DNA of 64,000 nucleotides from DASQHW01 sp038238245 (lineage in GTDB: Bacteria; Actinomycetota; Acidimicrobiia; IMCC26256; PALSA-610): contig JBBRXX010000026.1 of assembly GCA_038238245.1 (NCBI GenBank), positions 6,117 through 70,116 on the forward strand, given 5' to 3'. The first letter of the stretch is position 1. The number at the start of each line of letters is the position of its first letter. A program made the position numbers and the translations under genes. Under the pieces are notes generated by a model. It did no database searches and was not told the DNA's origin. It worked only from the letters and a program-made list of their open reading frames with translations. Shown here in pieces: positions 41,986-49,794 of the stretch.

Positions 41986-42174
41986 GTGGTGCTCCTCCCG
42001 GCCGAGCGCAGAACATCGCCCCGCGGCCGGAGTGTGAAATATCCGAAGGTCCTCGGAAGATGTCACACCGCTATTCACATGGACTGTCCACGCTTGAAGC
42101 GGTGGAGAGATCCGACCCTCACGACGAAATCTGGAAGATGTCGGGCGAGGTCTCGAGGATCAATTTCCACCCTA
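41986..42174 (-). promoter_or_regulatory. Long 5' leader and candidate -10 element of rho
   Basis: A TAGGGT box at 42169-42174 (minus) would give a leader of about 175 bases, with a GC-rich stem (CCGGCC...GGCCGG) near the ribosome site. Long leaders that mediate autoregulation are known for rho in other bacteria. The rest of the gap to 42237 holds nothing I recognise. Confidence 0.4.
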
Positions 42175-42237
42175 CACCTTCGCAGGGTCGGAATGCATCT
42201 CCCCAACAGTCGGCCGCACAACCCTATTCCTGAAGGA

Positions 42238-43407
42238 TTAGTGCGCGACCAATCGGTGCATCAACGCGTGGCCCGGTACCGGATCACATTCGGCGGTTGC
42301 CGACTCCGTATAGACGCCACCCGGCCCAGGGTGTTCGCTGTCGAACAACAAGTACGGCACCGGGTCTGCATTGTGCGTCTTGATGTCGCACGGCGTTGCG
42401 TGGTCGGGCATGAGCAGGATGCGGTACGGCTGGCGCGCGGCATCGAGCACGTCGACGATCGGCCCGATGATCTCGGCATCCCAGCGCTCCAGCGCGTCCA
42501 CCTTGATGTCGGAGCGGCCCTGGTGGCCGGCTTCGTCAGTTGCCTCGACGTGCAGGACGAAGAGATCGCGGTCGGCGAGCGAGCGGAGACACGCGTCTCG
42601 TTGCGCGACGTAATCATTGTCGAATCCCGCGGTCGCGCCGGGCACCTCGACGACCTCTATCCCCGTGAGTACACCGAGCCCCTGCACGAGGTCCACCGCC
42701 GAGGTCATCCGGCCCGCGACACCGTAGGTGGCTTCGAAGTTCGGCAACTGCGGCTTGCGTCCTTGTCCCCAGAGCCATATCTGCGTCGCCTGTGACCCGA
42801 CTTCGTGCGCCGCCCGGTGGACGACTTCCTTCGACGCTTCCATCAACGCGTTGATCATCGGTGCCGCATTTCCCGTCGGCAGCACCGCGGTTCTGCCCGT
42901 GAGGTCATGGGGCGGCGTGCATTCGGCGACTTCCCACGCGCGCGGTACGACACAGAGATGGCGGTACTCGACGCCGGGATGGAAGCGGACGCCTTCTTTG
43001 CCGTTGCCGAGCGCGTCATCGAGCGCGGCAACGATCGCGTGGCTCTGTTCGTTCGTCGGATGGCCCGCCGCAAAATCGACCATTTGCGGGGGCTCGTCGT
43101 TCGAGAGCGTGACGAGGTTGCACCGGTACGCGACCTCGTCGGGTCCGAGCTCGACGCGCATCGCCGCAGCCTCGATCGGTGCGCGACCGGTGTGGTACCG
43201 GGCAGGATCGAAGCCCAGGATCGCCATGTTGCCGACATCACTCCCCGGCGGAAGTCCCGGCGGTATGACTGCCGCGCGACCGACTTCGCCCCGGGCTGCG
43301 AGCTTGGCGAGGTTGGGCATGCGCGCGGCTTCGAGCGGCGTGCGGCCGTCGAGCGCTTCGAGCGGAACGTCCGCGCAACCATCAGGCACGAAGACCAGGT
43401 ACTTCAT
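42238..43407 (-). CDS. ApgM-type phosphoglycerate mutase family protein, candidate homoserine kinase
   Basis: 389 residues of the alkaline-phosphatase superfamily. KYLVFVPDGCADVP and PPGSDVGNMAILGFDP carry the metal Asp and the Ser nucleophile, and LHVEATDEAGHQGR plus LMPDHATPCDIKTHN the other metal ligands. The same family includes archaeal-type phosphoglycerate mutase and a subfamily proposed as homoserine kinase (TIGR02535) on genome context. Here it occupies the place of thrB between thrC and rho, and no GHMP-type thrB is present in the window. TACACT is 9 bases before the ATG. Confidence 0.85.
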   Translation of the reverse strand: MKYLVFVPDGCADVPLEALDGRTPLEAARMPNLAKLAARGEVGRAAVIPPGLPPGSDVGNMAILGFDPARYHTGRAPIEAAAMRVELGPDEVAYRCNLVTLSNDEPPQMVDFAAGHPTNEQSHAIVAALDDALGNGKEGVRFHPGVEYRHLCVVPRAWEVAECTPPHDLTGRTAVLPTGNAAPMINALMEASKEVVHRAAHEVGSQATQIWLWGQGRKPQLPNFEATYGVAGRMTSAVDLVQGLGVLTGIEVVEVPGATAGFDNDYVAQRDACLRSLADRDLFVLHVEATDEAGHQGRSDIKVDALERWDAEIIGPIVDVLDAARQPYRILLMPDHATPCDIKTHNADPVPYLLFDSEHPGPGGVYTESATAECDPVPGHALMHRLVAH

Positions 43408-43416
43408 CGGGCGCGA

Positions 43417-43444
43417 AGTGTACGGGCTACCGGAGACCTAACCT
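43417..43444. promoter_or_regulatory. Divergent leaderless promoters of the ApgM-type gene and the PQQ-type dehydrogenase
   Basis: Minus TACACT at 43417-43422 serves the ATG at 43407. Plus TAACCT at 43439-43444 lies exactly 6 bases before the GTG at 43451. The whole intergenic gap is 43 bases. Confidence 0.6.
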
Positions 43445-43450
43445 GCCGAG

Positions 43451-44680
43451 GTGCGTCGCCCGGGTTCCTTGATGGTGGTCGGTGTCTGCGCGTCGCTGCT
43501 GCTGGCAGCGTGCAGCGACAGCAACGGGAAATCGTCGAGCACGAATCCTTCGCAGTCGCCGCCGACGAGCCCCGCGCCGACAACGTCGACGACCGTGCGA
43601 ACGTCAACGGTGCCGCCCTCGACGACGGCACCGAACCTTGCGGCGGTGCGAGTGCGGCTCCGATCGGTTGCGTCCGGTCTCGAGAGCCCGGTGGCGCTGG
43701 CCTGGCGGAAAGGTGACGCGCGCATGTACGTCGCCGAACAAGGTGGGCGCGTCCGGATCGTCGGCACGAACGGACGTCCGGTTGCGACACCTGTGCTTTC
43801 GATCGATGTCTCGCACGGGAACGAACAAGGTCTGCTCGGGCTGGACTTCTCGCGCAACGGCACGAAGCTCTACGTCGACTACACCGATCCCAAAGGCGAC
43901 ACGCACGTCGTCGAGTACACGATGCGCGGTGACGTCGCGGACCCGGCGACGCGCCGCGAGCTGATCTTCCAGCAGGACCCGTTCCCGAATCACAACGGCG
44001 GCCAGGTGACCATCGGGCCGGACAACATGTTGTACATCACGCTGGGCGACAGCGGATCGGCAGGAGATCCGAACAACAACGGGCAGAACCTCACGACGCT
44101 GTTCGGGAAGATCATGCGGATCAACCCACGCGCGTCCGGTTCGGCGCCGTACACCGTGCCCGCCGACAACCCGTTCGTCGGTCGTGGTGGCGGCGTGCGG
44201 ACCGAGCTCTGGATGTACGGCCTCCGCAACCCGTGGCGTTTCTCCTTCGATCGAGAGAACGGCGACGTGTGGATCGGCGACGTCGGCCAGAACAAGTACG
44301 AGGAGATCGACTACGCGCCTGCCGGACAGGACGGCGTGAACTGGGGTTGGAGCGCGCGTGAGGGCTTCCACGCGTTCAAGGGCGCCCGCCCGGCGGGGGC
44401 GCGTGATCCGTTGTTGGAGACCGAACACCCCGACAACTGCGCCATCGTCGGCGGGCACGTCTATCGCGGCCGCGCAGTCCCCGCGCTGGACGGTGTGTAT
44501 CTGTTCGGCGACAACTGCAACCCGAAGATCACGGCAGTGGTGCAACGTGGCGGTCGGGTCGTGCAGCAGCGTGACCTCGGCATCACTGTGGACATGCTGA
44601 CGTCATTCGGCGAGGATCCGCAGGGTGAGGTGTACGCGATCGCGCGCACCGGCACGGTGTACCGCTTCGCCGACGGCTAG
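43451..44680 (+). CDS. PQQ-dependent sugar dehydrogenase-like lipoprotein (sorbosone dehydrogenase family)
   Basis: 409 residues. A lipoprotein signal ends LLLAACSDS, so the mature protein is lipid-anchored at its Cys. A Ser/Thr/Pro linker (SPAPTTSTTVRTSTVPPS) precedes a six-blade propeller with LESPVALAWRKGDARMYVAE, NHNGGQVTIGPDNMLYI, MYGLRNPWRFSFD and NWGWSAREG, as in the Gdh/sorbosone family. Family members oxidise sugars with PQQ outside the membrane. The exact sugar is unknown. Confidence 0.9.
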   Translation: MRRPGSLMVVGVCASLLLAACSDSNGKSSSTNPSQSPPTSPAPTTSTTVRTSTVPPSTTAPNLAAVRVRLRSVASGLESPVALAWRKGDARMYVAEQGGRVRIVGTNGRPVATPVLSIDVSHGNEQGLLGLDFSRNGTKLYVDYTDPKGDTHVVEYTMRGDVADPATRRELIFQQDPFPNHNGGQVTIGPDNMLYITLGDSGSAGDPNNNGQNLTTLFGKIMRINPRASGSAPYTVPADNPFVGRGGGVRTELWMYGLRNPWRFSFDRENGDVWIGDVGQNKYEEIDYAPAGQDGVNWGWSAREGFHAFKGARPAGARDPLLETEHPDNCAIVGGHVYRGRAVPALDGVYLFGDNCNPKITAVVQRGGRVVQQRDLGITVDMLTSFGEDPQGEVYAIARTGTVYRFADG

Positions 44681-45450
44681 TGGCCCGAGCGTTTGAGGAC
44701 GGCCGCAGCCGCGCGGCGGGTCACCGCGTGGGGCGCCATGCTCGAAAACGTGCCCAGCACCCGGTTCACCGAGCCGGGGACGATGATCGCCTTGTTCTTG
44801 CCGAGGCCGTCGAGCCCCGCGGCGGCAACTTCGGGCGCGTTCTGCCACATGAAGCCGGGCACATCGCTCGCGGGCGCGTTCGCGCGCTCCTGGAACTCGG
44901 TGCGGGTGAAGCCCGGACACAACACGCTCACCGACACGCCCGTGTCCTTCATCTCCTCGTGCACCGCCTCGGTGAACGACGTCACGAAGGCTTTGGTCGC
45001 CGAGTAGGTGGCGTTCATCGGTCCGGGCTGGAACCCGGCGAGCGATGACACGTTGAGGATCGCGCCGTTCCCCCGAGCAGCCATCGCCGCGGCCGCCGCG
45101 TGGGTGAGTCGCATGAGCGCAAGCACGTTGAGTTGCACCTCACGGGTCTCGACCGCGAGGTCGAGCTCGTAGAAGTTGCCGAACGTGCCGTAGCCCGCGT
45201 TGTTCACGAGCACGTCGACGGTGCGGGCCCGTGCCTCGACCGTGGCGAGTTGGCCGTCATCGGTCAGATCGGCGGGGAGCACGTCGGCATTCGCACCACG
45301 CTCGTCCGCGAGCTCCTTGGCCAGCGCCTCGAGGCGCTCGGCGTCGCGGGCGACGAGCACGAGGTCGTGACCGCGCGCCGCGAGCTGGCGGGCGAATTCC
45401 TCGCCGATGCCTGCCGACGCGCCGGTGACGAGGGCGACGGGGCGGTTCAC
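44677..45450 (-). CDS. Short-chain dehydrogenase/reductase (DltE-like)
   Basis: 257 residues from GTG 45450. VTGASAGIGEEFARQLAARG is the cofactor loop and RDAERL the NADP-type Arg; VLVNNAGYGTFG and YSATKAFV give NNAG and the catalytic Tyr-Lys. The C-terminal region (VPGSVNRVLGTFSSMAPH) places it with DltE/YqjQ-type proteins. GTGA-coupled to the sortase gene upstream; the function of the pair is unclear. Confidence 0.9.
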   Translation of the reverse strand: MNRPVALVTGASAGIGEEFARQLAARGHDLVLVARDAERLEALAKELADERGANADVLPADLTDDGQLATVEARARTVDVLVNNAGYGTFGNFYELDLAVETREVQLNVLALMRLTHAAAAAMAARGNGAILNVSSLAGFQPGPMNATYSATKAFVTSFTEAVHEEMKDTGVSVSVLCPGFTRTEFQERANAPASDVPGFMWQNAPEVAAAGLDGLGKNKAIIVPGSVNRVLGTFSSMAPHAVTRRAAAAVLKRSGH

Positions 45451-46109
45451 TGCTTCGGCCTCGGGATGACGCCGATCAGCTTGCCCTTCACGACGATCCG
45501 CTGCGCCGCACTGTGCTTGGGGTGACACGCGATGAGTGTCACGGTCGGCGTCGGCGTGGGATCGGTGACCCAGATGTCCTTGGGCCGCACGATCTGGGTT
45601 CCGGTGACGGCATACACGCAGTCCCTCCCGGGCATTCGGAAGACGATCTGGTCACCGGGCGACAGGAGGTCGAGGTTGAGGAACGGGTGCGAGTGCGTCA
45701 CGCGATGACCGGGGAACACGGCGTTCCCAATCTGGCACGGCATGGCGCTTCCGGGCCAGTGGCCGGGGCCGTGGTCGATCACCGTCAACGTGATCCCCTC
45801 GTAGACGGGGTGGACGAGCCCGATCTTCGGGATGTCGACGACCCCGATCTGCACGATCGGAGTCGGGGCGTACGGGTCCTTCGGCGCCGGCTCGGGCTGC
45901 GGCAACACCCGAATCGTCTTCTTGGCCTTGGGCCTGCGGTGCGTCGTCGGTGTCGACTTCGCGGTCGGCACGGTCGTCGCCGTCATGAGCGGCGAGTCCT
46001 CCGCGTTGCGGCGATCGCCCGTACCTCGAGTCATCGCCGGCGCCGCCAGCGCCACGACGAGCACGATTGCGAAGGCGATGAGGAGCGCGATCCATCGCTT
46101 TTTCGTCAC
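45447..46109 (-). CDS. Class E-type sortase
   Basis: 220 residues. One N-terminal membrane helix (WIALLIAFAIVLVVALAA), a Thr/Pro/Lys-rich linker, then the sortase barrel. The catalytic His is in AVFPGHRVTHSHPF, the Cys in VTLIACHPKH and the Arg in SAAQRIVVKGKL. Sortases join surface proteins to cell wall peptides, class E typically at LAXTG-like signals. No substrate gene is adjacent. The GTG start overlaps the thrC stop, so it is embedded in the threonine gene cluster. Confidence 0.92.
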   Translation of the reverse strand: MTKKRWIALLIAFAIVLVVALAAPAMTRGTGDRRNAEDSPLMTATTVPTAKSTPTTHRRPKAKKTIRVLPQPEPAPKDPYAPTPIVQIGVVDIPKIGLVHPVYEGITLTVIDHGPGHWPGSAMPCQIGNAVFPGHRVTHSHPFLNLDLLSPGDQIVFRMPGRDCVYAVTGTQIVRPKDIWVTDPTPTPTVTLIACHPKHSAAQRIVVKGKLIGVIPRPKQ

Positions 46110-47164
46110 AAGCCGAGCTCCTCCAGCACGACGTCGACGGCCGCATCCACGGCCGGCCGCGCTTCGATCTCTGCGATCGCGCGGTTGGGGTCCTTCAATC
46201 CGTGCCCGGTCACCGTGCACACCACCGTCTCACCGCGCGCGATGAGGCCGGCCTTCGACGCCTGCCACAGGCCCGCGACGGACGCGGCCGACGCGGGCTC
46301 GACGAACACTCCCTCGAGTGAGGCCAGCGCGCGGTACGCCTCCAGGATCTGCGCGTCGGTGACCGATTCGATCGCGCCGCCCGACTCGTCGCGCGCCGCG
46401 ATCGCGCCGTCCCAGCTCGCGGGGTTGCCGATACGGATCGCGGTGGCGATCGTCTCGGGGTGTGGCACCGGCTCACCGTGCACGAGTGGCGCCGCGCCCG
46501 CGGCCTGCCAGCCCAGCATGCGCGGCTGGCGCGTGCTCACGCCATCCCGGGAGTACTCGACATAGCCACGCCAGTACGCGGTGATGTTGCCGGCGTTGCC
46601 GACGGGCATGCAGTGGACGTCGGGCGCGTCGCCGAGGGCGTCGCAGACCTCGAACGCGGCGGTCTTCTGACCCTCGATGCGAAACGGGTTGATCGAGTTC
46701 ACGATCGTGACGCCGCCCCGGTCGCCGAGCTCGCGCACGAGGCGCAGCGCATCGTCGAAGCTGCCGCGTATCGACACGACCTTGGCGCCGTGGATCAGTG
46801 CTTGCGCGAGCTTGCCCAGCGCAACGTGACCATCGGGGATGATGACCGCGGCGAGCATGCCGGCGCGTGCCGCGTATGCCGCGGCACTTGCCGATGTGTT
46901 GCCGGTCGACGCGCACACCACGACCTTCGCGCCCTCTTCGGCCGCCTTCGAGATTGCAACCGTCATCCCCCGGTCTTTGAACGAACCCGTGGGGTTCGCG
47001 CCCTCGACCTTCAACAGCACCCGCGCGTTCACCTGCTCCGACAGACGCGGTGCATCCACCAACGGCGTGTTGCCCTCGTGCAGCGTGACCACCGGGGTGC
47101 GGTCGCTCACCGGTAGGCGGGCGCGATACGCCTCGATGATGCCCGGCCATCGAGCGGCGCTCAT
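46106..47164 (-). CDS. thrC: Threonine synthase
   Basis: 352 residues. It converts O-phosphohomoserine to threonine with PLP. The PLP lysine is in NPTGSFKDRGMTVAISKA and the phosphate loop of the cofactor in VGNAGNITAYW. Length is that of the shorter class without the long N-terminal extension. It overlaps the end of hom (47161-47164). Confidence 0.97.
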   Translation of the reverse strand: MSAARWPGIIEAYRARLPVSDRTPVVTLHEGNTPLVDAPRLSEQVNARVLLKVEGANPTGSFKDRGMTVAISKAAEEGAKVVVCASTGNTSASAAAYAARAGMLAAVIIPDGHVALGKLAQALIHGAKVVSIRGSFDDALRLVRELGDRGGVTIVNSINPFRIEGQKTAAFEVCDALGDAPDVHCMPVGNAGNITAYWRGYVEYSRDGVSTRQPRMLGWQAAGAAPLVHGEPVPHPETIATAIRIGNPASWDGAIAARDESGGAIESVTDAQILEAYRALASLEGVFVEPASAASVAGLWQASKAGLIARGETVVCTVTGHGLKDPNRAIAEIEARPAVDAAVDVVLEELGL

Positions 47165-48468
47165 CTCTCGCCGCCCACGACCCTGAGCACAGAACCGACC
47201 CGCCCGACGACGTCGAGCTCGCGCACCTCGTGGATCGTCGCCGACAGCGCGGCCTCCCGCGCCAGGTGGGTGACGAAGATCAGGCGGGCGCCTTCTCCCT
47301 GGCCCTTCTGCTGCATCGACTGGATCGAAACATCATGGGTACCGAACACCCCCGCGATCTTTGCCAGCACACCGGGCTGATCGACGACATCCAGCGCGAC
47401 ATAGAACTGCGACGCGGTCTCGTCGATCGGGCAGATGCGCTTGCGGGACAGCGTGCCGATCGTCGCACCGCGCGCACCCGCGTCGAGGTTCTTGGCGGCA
47501 TCGATCAGATCGCCGAGCACCGCGCTCGCGGTCGGGATACCGCCCGCGCCGCGACCGAGCAACATGAGCTGACCCACCATCTCACCCTCGATGAACACCG
47601 CGTTGAACGAGCCGCGCACCGACGCGAGCGGATGATCGCGCGGCACCATCGCCGGATGCACCCGCGCGCCGACACTGCCGTCGTGCTCTTCGGCGATCGC
47701 GAGCAGCTTCACGACGTAGCCGAGCTCTCTCGCAGCCGCAATGTCGTCGGCGCCGATCTGCGTGATGCCTTCGCGGTACACGTCTCCGGCAACGACACGC
47801 GCGCCGAACGCGATCGACGCGATGATCGCCGCCTTCGACGCCGCGTCGAAGCCCTCGACATCGGCGGTCGGATCGCGCTCGGCGTATCCGAGCTCCTGTG
47901 CCTCCGCGACCGCTTCCGCGAAGCTCGAGCCCTCCTCGGTCATGCGCGTGAGCACGTAGTTGGTCGTGCCGTTCACGATCCCCATGACGCGCTGGATGCG
48001 CTCGCCCACGAGCGACTCGCGCAGCGGCCGCATCAGCGGGATGCCACCGGCAACCGACGCTTCGAACAGCAGGTCGACGCCCGCGGTCTCCGCCGCCTCG
48101 AACAGCTCCCCGCCGAGGTTTGCAAGGAGCTCCTTGTTCGCGGTGATCACGGGCTTGGCGGCCTTCAACGCGGTGAGGATGAGGCTGCGCGCCGGTTCGA
48201 CGCCGCCGATCACCTCGACGACGACATCGACGTGCCGGTCGGTGACGACGGCATCGGCATCGTTCGTCAGCATGCCGGGCGCGAACTCGATGTCGCGCTC
48301 CTTGGCGAGATTGTGCACCGCCACGCGTGCGACCTCGAGGCGAACCCCCGAGCGCTCCGTGATCAGGTCGGCATTGGTTTCGAGGGCGCGCACGAGCGCG
48401 GCACCCACGTTGCCGCAACCCAGCACACCCACGCGCACGGTGCCAGGAGTCCGATCTCCCATCCCCAC
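47161..48468 (-). CDS. hom: Homoserine dehydrogenase with C-terminal ACT domain
   Basis: 435 residues. VRVGVLGCGNVGAALVRALE binds NAD(P), KPVITANKELLA and GIVNGTTNYVLTRM are catalytic signatures, and the last ~90 residues (YVALDVVDQPGVLAKIAGVF) form an ACT domain that usually confers threonine feedback inhibition. Start is GTG 48468 or ATG 48462; no strong ribosome site decides. Confidence 0.97.
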   Translation of the reverse strand: MGMGDRTPGTVRVGVLGCGNVGAALVRALETNADLITERSGVRLEVARVAVHNLAKERDIEFAPGMLTNDADAVVTDRHVDVVVEVIGGVEPARSLILTALKAAKPVITANKELLANLGGELFEAAETAGVDLLFEASVAGGIPLMRPLRESLVGERIQRVMGIVNGTTNYVLTRMTEEGSSFAEAVAEAQELGYAERDPTADVEGFDAASKAAIIASIAFGARVVAGDVYREGITQIGADDIAAARELGYVVKLLAIAEEHDGSVGARVHPAMVPRDHPLASVRGSFNAVFIEGEMVGQLMLLGRGAGGIPTASAVLGDLIDAAKNLDAGARGATIGTLSRKRICPIDETASQFYVALDVVDQPGVLAKIAGVFGTHDVSIQSMQQKGQGEGARLIFVTHLAREAALSATIHEVRELDVVGRVGSVLRVVGGER

Positions 48469-48495
48469 AGTCTCGCGGACCCGGCGGGGGTCCTG

Positions 48496-49794
48496 TTACA
48501 CCTGGTCGAGGCGCACGAGGTCCTCGTTGGACTCGCGCCGAACGACCACACGCGCGTCGCCGTCGCGGACGAAGACCACCGGCGGGCGCGTGACCTTGTT
48601 GTAGTTGGACGCCATCGAGTGGGCGTACGCGCCCGTCACCGGCGTCGCCAGCACGTCGCCGACCGCGAGGTCGCCGGGCACCCGGGCGTCCCGCACGATC
48701 ACGTCGCCCTGCTCACAGTGCTTGCCGGCGACCGTCACGACGAGTGGCCGGGCGGCGGTCGCCCGGGCCGGCACGAATGTCTCATAGCGCGCGCCGTAGG
48801 TCACCGGCCGCGGGTTGTCGCTCATGCCGCCGTCGACCGCGACGTAGGTGCGGGTGCCCGCGAGCTTGATCGTGCCGACGGTGTAGAGCGTGAGACCGGC
48901 GGGCGCGACGATCGAACGGCCCGGCTCGGTCATCAGCAATGGCCGCGACCGCACGCCGGCCTCGGCCAGCGCCTTCGCCACCGACTCCTGCACGACCGAC
49001 GCGTACTCGTCGATGCTCGGGGGTGCGTCCTCCGGCAGGTAGCGCACGCCGAGACCGCCGCCGAGGTTCAGCTCCTCGACCATGGAGGAGTGCGTCTCCT
49101 CGATGGCGTGGACGACGCCGACCATCTTGTCGACGGCGCGTGCGAAGGCATCGAGCCGGAAGACATGCGACCCGATGTGGCAGTGCAATCCCGCGAAACG
49201 CAACGCATCACCCTCGATGATTCGCTGCACCGCCGCGAGCGCCCGGTCGGGGCTGAAGCCGAACTTGGAGTCAACGTTTCCGGTTTCGATGTGCTCGTGG
49301 GTGTGCGCCTCCACGCCGGGCTTCACGCGCACTTGCACGCGGGGCGCGGGCAAGCCTTCGGCGACGAGGGCCTCCAACCGATGCACCTCTTCGTCGGAGT
49401 CGACGACGATGCGACCGACGCCACTGGTGAGCGCCGCCCGAAGCTCCTCGACGGACTTGTTGTTGCCATGGAACACGATGCGCGCGGCCGGGAACCCGCT
49501 GTGCAGCGCGACGAACAGCTCGCCACCGGTCGCGACGTCCAGATGGAGCCCTTCCTCGTCGACCAGCTGCGCCATCGCGACGCAGAGAAACGCCTTGCCG
49601 GCATACGCCGCGCCGTCGCCGAACCTCTCACGGTACGCGCGACAACGGATACGGATCTCGGCCTCGTCGTACACGTAGCACGGTGTGCCGAATCGCTGCG
49701 CGACCGCGGTCAGCTCCACGCCGGCGATCGACACCCCGCCCGTGCCGTCGACGGTGCACGAGGCCGGCAACAGCGAAAGGTCGAACGCCGTCAT
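48496..49794 (-). CDS. lysA: Diaminopimelate decarboxylase
   Basis: 432 residues. It makes lysine from meso-diaminopimelate. The PLP lysine lies in AAYAGKAFLC; GLHCHIGSHVF, EPGRSIVAPAG and HCEQGDVI (substrate Cys) are conserved. Its ATG overlaps the argS stop (ATGA), an arrangement common in actinobacteria. Confidence 0.97.
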   Translation of the reverse strand: MTAFDLSLLPASCTVDGTGGVSIAGVELTAVAQRFGTPCYVYDEAEIRIRCRAYRERFGDGAAYAGKAFLCVAMAQLVDEEGLHLDVATGGELFVALHSGFPAARIVFHGNNKSVEELRAALTSGVGRIVVDSDEEVHRLEALVAEGLPAPRVQVRVKPGVEAHTHEHIETGNVDSKFGFSPDRALAAVQRIIEGDALRFAGLHCHIGSHVFRLDAFARAVDKMVGVVHAIEETHSSMVEELNLGGGLGVRYLPEDAPPSIDEYASVVQESVAKALAEAGVRSRPLLMTEPGRSIVAPAGLTLYTVGTIKLAGTRTYVAVDGGMSDNPRPVTYGARYETFVPARATAARPLVVTVAGKHCEQGDVIVRDARVPGDLAVGDVLATPVTGAYAHSMASNYNKVTRPPVVFVRDGDARVVVRRESNEDLVRLDQV

